This document shows positions 12,556 through 22,624 of a stretch of 64,000 bases of DNA, piece by piece. The DNA is from Mya arenaria. Lineage: Eukaryota > Mollusca > Bivalvia > Myida > Myidae. A program made the position numbers and the translations under genes. Where the stretch lies: positions 14,527,886 to 14,591,885 of the forward strand of contig NC_069130.1 in assembly GCF_026914265.1 (NCBI RefSeq). Direction: 5' to 3'. How positions within the stretch are numbered: position 1 is the first letter of the stretch; every line of letters begins with the position of its first letter. Below the pieces are notes generated by a model. The model worked only from the letters and a program-made list of their open reading frames with translations. It was not told where the DNA came from and made no database searches.

Positions 12556-14420
12556 TACAAAATAATAAGCCGGGGTTGGATCTGCTTTTCTGATCTCTCA
12601 TAAAACACCCACATCAGTGCTGCTGAATCAAAATGTAGAATTTGACTCGTTCTTTGTGTGTATGTGGCCGAAGAAAAGAATTATCAATTTCAAAAATTGA
12701 CGAAATAAAAAGTTAGCTGCTTTCCCGCTGTTTGCCATGTTGGTCAAGGATTACTTTATTGAAACTTAAAATAAGGGCTTATTTCGGGTATCAATGAAAC
12801 GGATACATTTTACTTATTAACTGTGCCGGTTATCTAGCAAGACAATGCAGAACACTTTTGAAGGGACGAAGCTAGGTTGGTACTTACATTTACTTCATTT
12901 GACAAATACAACGCAAACTTCTCATTCTCAGGAGTTAATGGTTTAACTGTCAAATATCAGTTTTTCCTGCATTGCAAACCGAAAGTGATACGATACCGTA
13001 AGGGAAAGAAAATATCTTTTTAAAAATCGTTATATTTTAACGTATGGTCCGTCAATCTTTAAGCATATGTTTAGAGGAACTAGACAAATGTTTTCAAACA
13101 AAAAAATCATCTAAGGGAAAAAGAAACCCCAACATAAAATATATATAATATATCTATAGATATATAAGTCCAGTGTTCTTTTATTCAATTATTATAAGGT
13201 TGGTAGACAGCTTTCAGCTTAGGTTGTTCATGTGTGTTTAACATTTTGAAAATTATAATACACATACGGATTCAAGGATGTTTTAGAAGGTTAAAACTTT
13301 AACCGTTTAATCGATTTACTGAATAGAGTGTGATATCATTAAACTCATTGCATATTGGGGATTAAACATTTACCAAAACCAGTGGGTGTTGGTGTTTATA
13401 TGAACATATTTTTCGTCCAAGTGAGCAAATTTGCACTCGAAGAAATATCTTGTTATATAAACTGCATCATACATTTTATATGATTTAACAGTATTCAACA
13501 TTTAAAGCAAAGGTTCATGGTAGGAATTCTTGATTCTCACCATTTCCCTTATTTCTGTGTATTTCTGCGCAAAAACAGGACTTTAAGAGGGATTTATTAG
13601 TATGAAGATTTGAACAAATCTATCGACCGTTCCACCTCCTAAAAAGGCTATAAAGTTGACAAATTAAGAGAGTACATGCTGAAAACGGAGTACGATTGGG
13701 GGGATAAAGCACTGTTGGTTTGCACAAAGTTTTTAAATTTACAGATAACCTTTTGTGTATAACATAAATTATTTCATGGTGTATGTTTATCAGATAAGAC
13801 CGTATGAGTAGTCGAAAATATACGTTTTTCTTTTCCACATTTATATGTCATGGATAAAAAGTTTACTGTTGAGTATTTTTGGAAAAGGCCTTTGGTATTT
13901 GTGTCATTGAGCATGTATGCAGTCCGTTATTTTGGTGGGCGGATTCTGTGAAAGTCCGTACGTTCAGGAAGGAATGAAAAAGTTTGCGCAATACAGATCG
14001 TCACTCCAGACGCAGGCCTCGCCGTTTTAAAGGGCGCTGTGTGGTTTGTGTCCAACCCCGCAATAGTCTCCTCTATTATTATCACGTGCATGTATTGAAC
14101 AGCAATGTTCTTCGAGATTGATGAAAAGAAACATCAAGCAGAGAAGACAGTTTTGGAAAATGGTTAAAGGCGGCAGATAATTGTTCTGAGGTTGACGTGC
14201 GGGTGAACGAGGAGGAGGCGGGAGTGGACCAAAAAAATCCTATAAGTAAGTATCACTCACATCCGTTTACATGACGACACATGGGAACACCGAGTTCACA
14301 ATAGACCCGGGTTACGAATTTATAAGCTTTGAGTGTTGCACGGAGCCTATACAAACAAGGTTTCCGTTCGGGGATACAGAAGTGCACTGGAAATTTAGCA
14401 TATATGACCTTTGAGTGTTG
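12555..14420 (+). pseudogene. Decayed HSPA12-like gene, copy 2
   Basis: This is the duplicated relic. It starts within relic exon 1, keeps relic exon 2 (about 12697-12760), lacks relic exon 3 and the first part of exon 4 through the deletion, and resumes at 13918 with the SVILVGGFCESPYVQ block, ending near 14420. It shares the disabling changes of copy 1, so decay came before the duplication. Confidence 0.85.
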
Positions 14421-15854
14421 TCAATAAAACGTTCTGAAACAATCAATATGACCCATATTTGCTTCATCTATTTCATCTGTGCATGTACATGTTACTTTAA
14501 TTTGTCTAAAATGTATAGGTTTTTGGACGTTTTAAGTGTTACAATAAAAAATATGCACTTCAAATGGTACATGTGGGGATATGTTGGGTATCAAGTATTC
14601 TTTCATTCCTACTGTGTAATATACTAAGTCTACAGTAAAGAGAACAATTTGCACGCACTTTGTTCTTCTGTTAAAATATATGTATATTTCTGAATAACAG
14701 AACTTACATCCTAAAAGACGGATTGTGCAACACAGTTAACGCCTGATCCCTTTGGTTACTGGGAACATAGACAGTCTCGTGGATCAGCTGTAGTTCACCA
14801 ATCACTGTTTCACATAATTGACCCCTTTAAAGTTTATGTATCCAAATACATTTTATTATTCAATGGTCACAGCTAACAACCAGTGGAATGTTAACAGATT
14901 AATGTACAAGAATAGTTTATCAGGGCCTCACTAAATGTGGCGCAATCATAAACATGGAACTTGTGTATATATTGTTTCATTAGATGTAGAAGGAAACCAA
15001 AACTCAGGTTTTAAGCGCAGATCTACGTCAAAGAATTATATTTAATGCTAATGAAAAAATGAATGAAATTGTCTGTAAAAGTCTGTTAGATTATGAATAA
15101 AGTCAATATTTTTTTTATTTTTTTTTAACATCATGATATTCTCAATATATGATGTTTCGATTTCACGGAAAAAGACGACAATGGTATTTTTGCAGATATA
15201 TATAAAAAAGGAAGAGTTTGGTCAAGCACAAATGTCTAAACGAGATTATAATAACGTTTTAAATGTGTTTTGAAGGTAAACAAATAAGATAATGTTGTGC
15301 CCGGATTTTGGGACACAAAAGACATTAATTTAAAGTTAAACTTGTTCTTGTTATTAACATAAATACATTATAAATGTAACCTATACTATTTAAAGTAATC
15401 TTATTTAACACTTACCCGATTTTATTCAGAACATGATGATATTCGGAGGGGTAAAAGTATCATGAACTGACTCTGTATTTACATTTGCCAAAAGTGCATT
15501 TCAGATAAACTTTACCCCACCCGGTAATTGTAAGCATTTAGTGAACGTTTTCAACAGATGCATGCTTTTAAATTTAAATCGTTCAACAATAGCTTTCCTC
15601 GATATGTTGGTTTTAAGATGCATTTGTTTTCCTCACCGCTGGTGCGACGTTATATCCATATTTCTTGCATTATTTATCGTAAAGTTTCTGTACTCGCACA
15701 ATGTCAGCCATTTTGTTTTTCTGCGCAACTTCCACTCGTTTAAGGTCAAGTGCAGTCATGTATAAGGTGACTCATCTTTTTGATCTGTTTATGTTTACAT
15801 TCCAAAACTTAAGGCTATGTCCGGAGCCTTTCTTTGTATCAGTTACATATTTTT

Positions 15855-15990
15855 CCAAGATGGCTGCCTTTGATTCACTTAAACGTTCTATTTTGTGGCA
15901 GTCACATGACTGCCATTCAAATCGTTGTCACTGCCATAATTTTTCTTGGCACTGCCAACGTTTTGGGTGGCATTGCCGTCATTCTTATTG
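15855..15990 (+). promoter_or_regulatory. Putative U3 enhancer cluster of LTR1
   Basis: CCAAGATGGCTGCC (15855-15868) resembles a YY1 site. The palindrome TGGCAGTCACATGACTGCCA (15896-15915) has 9-bp arms and a TCACATGA core of the bHLH-Zip type. Two copies of CACTGCCA follow, and an inverted CCAAT (ATTGG) lies near 15986. The palindrome is unchanged in LTR2 (24489-24508) and LTR3 (32435-32454). Factor assignments are inference from motif likeness. Confidence 0.4.
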
Positions 15991-16017
15991 GTAGTAGCGT
16001 TATGCCAACTGTGCGAG

Positions 16018-16024
16018 TATAAAA
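16018..16024 (+). promoter_or_regulatory. TATA box of LTR1
   Basis: TATAAAA sits in U3 about 750 bp upstream of the LTR end, with initiation expected about 30 bp downstream. The same box is at 24611-24617 in LTR2 and 32557-32563 in LTR3, and is lost in LTR0. Confidence 0.75.
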
Positions 16025-16558
16025 GCGCCACGATTTTCGTTGGCAGGCAGTCTGAGTCAAGCATTTGTTCAGTGCAGAACCACGTTACGTTTGCTAAAGT
16101 AATAAATCTGAGTTTCAACTGAAATAATTACAATAGTTACATTAAAGAACTACTTGATAAAATAATCACTCAGCAAACGTATAACTTATGTGACTTTGTA
16201 TGAATTGATCATTTATAAGTAGTTTTACTAACGTTCATCGACAAAGTCCTACTAGTGCAGTATACATATTGAAGATATAACGCACAGACAACTTTTATAA
16301 GCAAGTAGGGTGACTTTTGTGAGTTATATCGCTTAGATTGCATTACCAAAACAATATTGAAATCGCGTTGAACTACAGAAATAACACCGCTAGATTAATG
16401 AATAATATAACAAATAAATTATATTATATTACGGGTTTTTCGGAATGTGCGCACCAGCGAAAACTAGTGACTTTTATTGAATATTATGATATAAATACAT
16501 AATATTTCTGTATAAACATTTGTATCCAGTTCGAGTGATGTTTCACCTTTATTAATGC

Positions 16559-16564
16559 AATAAA
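16559..16564 (+). terminator. Likely polyadenylation signal in LTR1
   Basis: AATAAA about 540 bp downstream of the TATA box, repeated in the other LTRs. In the 3' LTR it would end the genomic RNA. Another AATAAA near 16100 is too close to the start site to be the main signal. Confidence 0.5.
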
Positions 16565-16772
16565 ACTGTTAAAACTTATAAACTGTTTTCAATACGTGGT
16601 TGACAATTGGTACGAACTACAGAGTGTCTGCGTAATATCAGAGTTGAGTTGGTTACTTGAGAGCCAAGCTGAGCTTGTTCACACGGCCTACAATAAGTTG
16701 AAGCGAAATTGTGATATAAATTTGCGTCGAGTACATTCACTAACGTGAAACTAGGGCGAGCCCCCTACATTT

Positions 16773-16790
16773 TGGTGTCAGAAGTGGGAT
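16773..16790 (+). other. Primer-binding site, element 1
   Basis: TGGTGTCAGAAGTGGGAT starts 3 nt after the LTR end. Its reverse complement, ending TTCTGACACCA, matches the 3' end I recall for eukaryotic tRNA-Leu (CAA) including the added CCA. Confidence 0.8.
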
Positions 16791-16833
16791 TGGTTATTTT
16801 ATACCAATCCAGTGAGACGCATCTACGCATAAC

Positions 16834-18291
16834 ATGGCAAGCCACGAAAGCGATGAAGAGGTTACATTCCCCAGAACTAGAAGCCGGACAAGAACGGGAG
16901 CAAGAGAGCAATCCGGTGAACAAGAGGAGGGTGGTGACTGCAGCCCATACCGCAACGCAAATTCTGTTGAGCGGCATACGCATCCTGACGTAAGCGAACC
17001 AGCCCAGGCGCAAATATCAGCAATGATGTCAGACATGGCTGGTGTTTTGAAAGAGGTGGTCAGTGAGCTACGGGTACTTAAAGAGGCGCAGCGTGCACAT
17101 GTGCCAACGGAAACACATAACAGCAGGGAAAGATACAGACCGATGATAGGCCCGGAACCGGAAGTAGCCGCGCATGAATACAGATCGAGAGCGGATGCTA
17201 ACAACTCCCATAACAACCGACGGGGTGAGGTTGTTAGCCCGGAGCACATGAGAGCCAACCACATGGACGACGACTATGGCATCGAGAGGCCCGACCGGCA
17301 AATGGCGTTTGAAAGACAGGCAAGGAGACACACGTCTCGAGACAGGCGGCAAAACCAGCCTAATTTTAAATTACCACCATTTACGGGAAAAGAGAACTGG
17401 AACGTCTGGTTAACGAAGTTTGAGACAATTGCGGACCGACAAGGCTGGGACTTTGAGGAGCGCCTAGACAATGTGTTACCGAAGATCGAGGGGCAGGCAA
17501 GTGAGTTTGTGTTTTCTCAAATATCAGCGGACGTTCTGAGTGATTACGAGCCCCTAGTCGGGGAATTAACGGGCAGGTACCGTGTAATCGAAACAGAACA
17601 ATTGTTTGCTGTTAGATTCAGCAGACGATACCAAAAACATGGTGTGACCGCTGAAGATTTTGCGTCCGAATTAAAGCGTCTTTATGACAAAGCCCATCGG
17701 CATAGGGACAGACGTACACGGGACGAAGATCTCACAAGGCGATTCTTCGACGGTCTGCAAGATCAAGAAGCTAGGTTTGCCGTAGAGTATAACAAGGAGC
17801 CGCGTAATATAGATGAGGCCGTGTTCCACGTGGTGAGCTGGATACAGATGAAGGCTGGAGTGAGGGGTGATAGGGGCAGAAATGCAGCCAGACGCACTTT
17901 TGATGTTGATATTGACGTTGAAGAGCTAGGGGGTGAAAGTGAAGAGCAGTTACGACGAACGGCGGACGTGAAAACATTGCGATCTCAAGCCCCGACAGCA
18001 AAACGGAAGGATGAGAGCAAACCCGCGTCACCCGACAACCAGCAACAGCTTCTAGAACGACTGTTGCAACGTGTTGAACATTTAGAACAGGCTGCGAGGC
18101 AAAATCGGCCACAGAGGAGAATGAACAACGTTGAGTGTTTCAATTGTCACGAGCGAGGCCATTACGCCAGGGAGTGCATAAACAAACGCGTGGTGAAGCA
18201 GGAAAAAAGCGGTATGAATACCGAGAAACAAGAAAGCGGGGCTTTAAACAGGCAGGGACCGTCTCTCGCGACCAGAGGGGGGTCCAGTTAA
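16834..18291 (+). CDS. gag: Gag polyprotein, element 1 (485 aa)
   Basis: Gag packages element RNA and forms the virus-like particle. The frame opens at an ATG 44 nt after the primer-binding site and is uninterrupted. The N-terminal third is charged and low in structure. Residues 175-350 hold a capsid-like segment with FKLPPFTGKENWNVWLTKFE and a GLQDQEARFAVEY block typical of retrotransposon gag. A coiled-coil-like, Q-rich stretch follows, then one zinc knuckle CFNCHERGHYAREC at residues 435-448. The frame overlaps pol, which lies in the -1 frame; a slippery heptamer lies 15 codons before the stop. Confidence 0.93.
   Translation: MASHESDEEVTFPRTRSRTRTGAREQSGEQEEGGDCSPYRNANSVERHTHPDVSEPAQAQISAMMSDMAGVLKEVVSELRVLKEAQRAHVPTETHNSRERYRPMIGPEPEVAAHEYRSRADANNSHNNRRGEVVSPEHMRANHMDDDYGIERPDRQMAFERQARRHTSRDRRQNQPNFKLPPFTGKENWNVWLTKFETIADRQGWDFEERLDNVLPKIEGQASEFVFSQISADVLSDYEPLVGELTGRYRVIETEQLFAVRFSRRYQKHGVTAEDFASELKRLYDKAHRHRDRRTRDEDLTRRFFDGLQDQEARFAVEYNKEPRNIDEAVFHVVSWIQMKAGVRGDRGRNAARRTFDVDIDVEELGGESEEQLRRTADVKTLRSQAPTAKRKDESKPASPDNQQQLLERLLQRVEHLEQAARQNRPQRRMNNVECFNCHERGHYARECINKRVVKQEKSGMNTEKQESGALNRQGPSLATRGGSS
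18243..18285 (+). promoter_or_regulatory. Predicted -1 ribosomal frameshift signal, gag to pol
   Basis: TTTAAAC at 18243-18249 is phased so that gag reads TTA AAC, the exact X XXY YYZ register. Six nucleotides later a stem-loop can form: GGACC (18256-18260) with GGTCC (18281-18285), and CTCT (18263-18266) with AGAG (18274-18277), around a 7-nt loop. Pol is in the -1 frame and has no ATG start. Element 2 keeps the heptamer and both stems (26195-26237), with its one change in the loop. Confidence 0.75.
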
Positions 18292-21200
18292 GTGAGAACA
18301 TTGTAGTCAAAGGCCATATTTTTGTAGATAATGCAAGCACGCAGGCGGGGGTCCTTAAGAGCGGAGAGACACATGCGGACCTTGGCGATGGTATATACAT
18401 CCGGGGCGAGGTGAATGGTGTTCCAGTTACCTTCACTGCAGACACCGGGGCGACGAGAACAATTGTATCGCATCGGTTGTATAACAAGATAAGTGACAAA
18501 GAACGACCGATGTTGAGGGGGTCTACTCTTCTTCGCGGGGCGGGCGGTGCTCCTATTCGGGAGAGGGGTAAAGGTACTTTTAGGGTTACCTTGGGACCAC
18601 TAGGTACGGAGAAAGAGCTCGCAGTGGCGGAGATAGAAGACGATGCGCTTCTTGGTTACGACGTGTTGGTTGGCGGTGACGGTGGCCCGGTTGACCTACT
18701 TCTAAGCAAAGACCTTATTTTGCTTAATGGGTGTGAGATACCGTGCTTGCGGAAAGGTTATCTACAAAAGGTGAGGAAAGTGGTGGTGGCGGAGGACATT
18801 TGTTTGCCAGCGCAGTCTGAAGCCGTAGTTGATGTCTTTGTTGAGAGGATAGAGGAGGATGACCTGGACGAGGAGGCAAACTACATTGTGGAAGCCACAG
18901 AATCGTTCAAGACAAGGTACCCGCTTTTGATGGCATCTACCCTCGTTAACATCAACGGCTCCACTACATGTAAGGTGAGAATACTTAACCCATTCCTTAC
19001 TGCGACAACCCTTAAACAGGATGCAGAGATAGGGATGGCTGAGCGAGTAGAGCGTGTAGTACGCGTTTTGGCTCCTAAGGAAGATGCGAAGGAGGAAAGT
19101 AATGCGGACCGGGTCCGAAGGGTGCAGATCAGAAGCGCGACCGATGAGCAGCCAGTATGTATGGATATGCGGAGTGAAGTTGCTAAGGTTCCTGATCACT
19201 TGAAATCTCTGTTTGAGCGGTCGGCGACAGGCAGAAGTCAGCGCGAACAAGAGGTATTGTCAGGTTTTTTAGTGAAGTACGGGGGCGCGTTTTCTAAACA
19301 TGAATGGGACTTGGGTCTCACCGATTTAGCGGAGCACTCTATCAACACAGGTGAGGCCCCGCCAGTAAAACAGCGGCCCAGACGAGTTGCAATTGCGCAT
19401 GCTGATGAAGAGAAAAAAGCAGTTGAAGATTTACTCCAGAAGGGTGTCATACGCAATAGCACTTCCCCTTTGGCCTCACCAATTTTCCTTGTCAAGAAGA
19501 AATCAGGTGCAATACGACCATGTGTGGACTATAGAAAGGTCAATGAGCTAGTGAAACCAGATGGCTTCCCTTTGCCTAGATTTCAGGACTGCCTCGACGC
19601 AGTTGCGGGTTCCAACATATTTAGTAGTTTTGACCTTACAAGTGGTTATTTTCAAATACCAGTAAAAAAGGAGGACATCCCGAAAACAGCATTTTGCTGC
19701 AAATACGGACACTACGAGATGGTACGTATGCCATTCGGGCTCAATAATGCAAGTGGGACTTTTCAGCGTGTTATGGAACTCGCGCTGCAAGGGCTCCAGT
19801 GGGTCACTTGTCTGGTATACATAGATGACATCATCGTCTTTGGCCGCAGTTTTGATGAGCATATGACCAGAACAGCAGAAGTTTTAGACCGCATTGTAGC
19901 AGCCGGACTGAAGTTAAAGCCGGAGAAGTGTCAGCTATTGCAGACGGAAGTAACATTTCTTGGACTTGTGGTCTCTGCTGAGGGTCTGCGTCCAGACCCG
20001 ACTAATGTGGCCAAAATTCTAGCTTGGCCGCATCCAGTCAACGCTAAACAAGTGAAACAATTTGTAGCCACTGGGTCTTATAACCGCCGCTTTGTGAAAA
20101 ATTTTGCAAAGATTGCCCATCCATTGACCGAACTGACAAAATTCGACAAACCATTTGTATGGAGCGATGATTGTGAACAGGCTTTCGCCAAACTGAAGCA
20201 GTGCCTGACAAGTCCCGATATTATGGGTTACCCTCGTAATGATGCTGGACAATTTATCTTAGATGTTGACGCTTCTGGTACTGGCATAGGTGGGGTCTTG
20301 GCTCAATTACAAGATGGTCGAGAAAGTGTTATAGCTTTTGCAAGCCGTGGGTTGAACAGAGCGGAGCGCAACTATTGTGTAACAGAGCGGGAGTTGTTGG
20401 CAGTCATCTTTTTCGTTCAGTATTTTCGCCAATACCTGTTAGGCCGGAAGTTCCGGGTTCGAACAGACCACCAGGCCCTCGTTTGGCTATTCAGGCTGAA
20501 GGAGCCTAATGGTAAGGTGGCTAGGTGGCTTGAAATATTGGCGTCATATCAATTCGAGATTGAATACAGGCTTGGTCGTCTTCAAGGTCATTGTGACGCG
20601 TTGTCGAGATGTCCGGTTCCCAGCGACTGCACGTGCGACGCGGTTGACACAGACGAGCCACTTAAATGCGGTCCATGCTCAAAGTGCAAACGACGGGCGG
20701 AGATTATGCGCTTAGAGCCACCATTTCCAGTCAGAGGTGAAGAGATCATTGCCCAGAAATCATTCGTTTCCGGAAGGGCCCAAACTATCGAACCCCCGGA
20801 TGTTGGTGACCAAGACGCTATATCGGTGGTCAGAACGGTCGATGCGGAAAAGCCGTCAACATCATCCACCGAACCATCAAAACCCAGAGCTGTTTGCAAT
20901 TGGTTAGATGGTTATCAAGCTGCAGATATCGCCAACATTCAATCCCGTGACAGTGATCTTGAGCTGGTTTACACTGGGATGCTAGAGGCGCGCCGACCAA
21001 ACAGAGAAGAGATGGCGTCCAAGAGCCCGGCGGCAAGGCACTATGATATCATCTGGGAAAATCTGTCCTTAGTTGATGATGTTCTTTACCGTAGACAGTC
21101 TCTAGAAAAGAAACCGCAGATGGTTGTACCAAATGAACTAAAAGATGAAGTTATTGGCCTTGTCCACGATGGATTGACCGGCGGTCATATGGGGGTTAAG

Positions 21201-21332
21201 GCCACTAAGGCAAAACTCTTGGAAAGCTTTTATTGGTATATGATGAAGGAAGACGTTAAGCTTTACGTAAGTTCTTGTGACGTTTGTGAAGCTTCCCCAG
21301 AAGAAGCCACGTGCACCAATGGGTCATGTTAG
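18246..21332 (+). CDS. pol: Pol of element 1: protease, RT, RNase H, integrase N-terminus (truncated by frameshift)
   Basis: Pol makes and inserts the cDNA copy. The frame is open from about 18135, but its first codon there is GTG, so entry by -1 frameshift is expected. Protease: TADTGATRTIVS, with DTGA at 18441-18452. Reverse transcriptase: an LxxGVI-S-SP-ASP-FLV block, FSSFDLTSGYFQIP and the catalytic YIDD at 19818-19829. RNase H: FILDVDASGTGIGG, the NYCVTERELLAV glutamate and RTDHQALVWL. Integrase zinc-binding region: HDGLTGGHMG ... CDVC. Compared with element 2, 8 bp are missing just after CDVC near 21290, and the frame ends at 21332 after an off-frame tail. The rest of integrase lies in another frame. 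Confidence 0.92.
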   Translation, partial: KQAGTVSRDQRGVQLSENIVVKGHIFVDNASTQAGVLKSGETHADLGDGIYIRGEVNGVPVTFTADTGATRTIVSHRLYNKISDKERPMLRGSTLLRGAGGAPIRERGKGTFRVTLGPLGTEKELAVAEIEDDALLGYDVLVGGDGGPVDLLLSKDLILLNGCEIPCLRKGYLQKVRKVVVAEDICLPAQSEAVVDVFVERIEEDDLDEEANYIVEATESFKTRYPLLMASTLVNINGSTTCKVRILNPFLTATTLKQDAEIGMAERVERVVRVLAPKEDAKEESNADRVRRVQIRSATDEQPVCMDMRSEVAKVPDHLKSLFERSATGRSQREQEVLSGFLVKYGGAFSKHEWDLGLTDLAEHSINTGEAPPVKQRPRRVAIAHADEEKKAVEDLLQKGVIRNSTSPLASPIFLVKKKSGAIRPCVDYRKVNELVKPDGFPLPRFQDCLDAVAGSNIFSSFDLTSGYFQIPVKKEDIPKTAFCCKYGHYEMVRMPFGLNNASGTFQRVMELALQGLQWVTCLVYIDDIIVFGRSFDEHMTRTAEVLDRIVAAGLKLKPEKCQLLQTEVTFLGLVVSAEGLRPDPTNVAKILAWPHPVNAKQVKQFVATGSYNRRFVKNFAKIAHPLTELTKFDKPFVWSDDCEQAFAKLKQCLTSPDIMGYPRNDAGQFILDVDASGTGIGGVLAQLQDGRESVIAFASRGLNRAERNYCVTERELLAVIFFVQYFRQYLLGRKFRVRTDHQALVWLFRLKEPNGKVARWLEILASYQFEIEYRLGRLQGHCDALSRCPVPSDCTCDAVDTDEPLKCGPCSKCKRRAEIMRLEPPFPVRGEEIIAQKSFVSGRAQTIEPPDVGDQDAISVVRTVDAEKPSTSSTEPSKPRAVCNWLDGYQAADIANIQSRDSDLELVYTGMLEARRPNREEMASKSPAARHYDIIWENLSLVDDVLYRRQSLEKKPQMVVPNELKDEVIGLVHDGLTGGHMGVKATKAKLLESFYWYMMKEDVKLYVSSCDVCEASPEEATCTNGSC

Positions 21333-22071
21333 GGCCGGAGCTCCATGGGACATCCTCGCATTGGATTTTATGAGGCCACTTCCGGTTACGCCACGGGGAA
21401 ACCGCTACGTGCTTGTCGCAGCTGATCATTTCACCAAGTATGTTGAGGTGTGGCCGGTCCCAAGCCAAACTGCAGAAGTGTGTGCAGACAGGATAATTAA
21501 TGACATAGTGGCAAGATGGGGCACTCCTATAAGTATCCACACTGACCAGGGCTCCGCTTTTGAAAGTAACCTTTTCAAACAGCTGTGCGAGCAACTCGGT
21601 GTTAAAAAAACGAGAACCAGTCCACGGCGTCCGCAGTGTAACGGCCAGGTGGAACGATTTCATCGAACACTTGTTAAGATGTTAAAGTCATATCTGAAAG
21701 ATTCCCAAGAAGATTGGGACCTCCATCTTGGTATTCTGGCGGGAGCATACAGGTCAACACCTAACAGGGCGACAACGCTGACACCTAATATGCTTGCCCT
21801 TGAACGCAATATTAGATTGCCGGCGGACCTGGTATTTCCATTGCACCATGTGAAGACAAGCAACACCGCCCTTGATTCTCCAGCAACATCGTATGTGAGA
21901 GAGCTGAAAGACAAAATGCTTCTTGCACATAGCGTAGCACGCGACCATATTGGGCGGGGTGCCAAGCGTAGCAAAGAGATGTATGATACTCGGGCATTCT
22001 TCACCGAATACAATGAAGGCAATTTAGTCTGGTGCTTACATGAGGCCCGTCATGTTGGAATTAACCCTTAG
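21277..22071 (+). pseudogene. Integrase core of element 1, cut off from pol by an 8-bp deletion
   Basis: This frame continues the pol homology after the deletion near 21290. It carries the DDE residues in LDFMRPLP, HTDQGSAFES and NGQVERFHRTL, followed by alpha-helical sequence. It ends at TAG (22069-22071), which element 2 also has. Most members of the family have a GPY/F module after this point; here the GPF motif lies beyond the stop. Element 1 has R where element 2 has G in the LDFMxPLP block. Confidence 0.85.
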
Positions 22072-22257
22072 CTAGAAAAGGCATACAGCGGTCCCTTTGT
22101 CATCACAAGCAAGCAGTCAAGGGTTAATTTTGTTGTACAAGTAGATAAAAAAGGGAAAACTAAAGTGTTTCATCATGACAAATTGAAGATGTACCAGGGG
22201 AGGTCTCCCTCTAAGTGGGTGACGGATGTCAAAATTCAACTTCAACAACAGTGTTAA
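22069..22257 (+). other. TAG stop and in-frame integrase C-terminal extension (GPF module)
   Basis: After TAG the same frame stays open for 61 codons to TAA at 22255-22257. The extension contains YSGPFVITSKQ and VFHHDKLKMY, typical of the GPY/F module closing Metaviridae integrases. The base context is TAG followed by CTAG. Element 2 has the same stop and extension (30015-30203). Either the stop is read through or both copies descend from a source with a truncated integrase. Confidence 0.6.
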
Positions 22258-22624
22258 TTGGTGTATTATATGCAAACATAATACATGAGCTGAAAGTGTG
22301 TTTAACAGTTATACATATAAAAGAAGTTAAATATTGTTGTGAAAACTGTAAATGTACATACTAGATGCACATAAAGAGTAATAATGAGAACAAATAAATA
22401 GTAAAAAAAACAAAAAAACAAGGGTCTAACGGGCGTCCAGCCGGCGGATTTTGTAAAACGTTATAAAAAAACCATTTCTGTTGTGAAACGCAAAAACAAA
22501 ACATATGCAATTAACAAAATAACGCGTACGACTTTTGCGAATATACTTAGTAAGGTAAAGGCAATCAAGCGAGTCCTCCAGAGAATGTATATAAAGAGTT
22601 ATAAAAACATTGTTGATTTTACAG
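22258..22624 (+). other. pol-ORF3 spacer ending in a 3' splice site
   Basis: About 370 bp between the integrase extension and ORF3 holds A-rich tracts and no ATG-initiated gene. It ends with TTGTTGATTTTACAG, a good pyrimidine-rich tract plus acceptor, at 22610-22624. A lysine-rich 65-codon frame from 22483 begins with GTG and overlaps ORF3; I do not regard it as a gene. Confidence 0.6.

Larger units (their letters stand above)
12555..16660. repeat. Tandem duplication unit, copy 2 with internal deletion
   Basis: It matches 7370-12555 at an offset of 5185 up to about 13920, then at an offset of about 4103. A segment of about 1,081 bp (copy 1 positions 8738-9818) is absent. The word TGCAG stands at both deletion edges (8733-8737 and 9814-9818) and once at 13918-13922. 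The copy runs on into the full-length LTR1. Confidence 0.9.
15293..16769 (+). repeat. LTR1 (5' LTR of element 1)
   Basis: It starts TGTTGTG and ends CCCCTACA, a TG...CA pair, and is 1,477 bp long. U3 runs to the start site expected just downstream of the TATA box at 16018. AATAAA at 16559-16564 probably marks the end of R, leaving about 190 bp of U5. The length is large for the group. Confidence 0.92.

Noticed and set aside
18762-19250. 162-codon minus-strand frame inside pol, repeated at 26714-27202
   Set aside because: A shadow of the pol coding strand; it appears in both copies because the sequence is duplicated.
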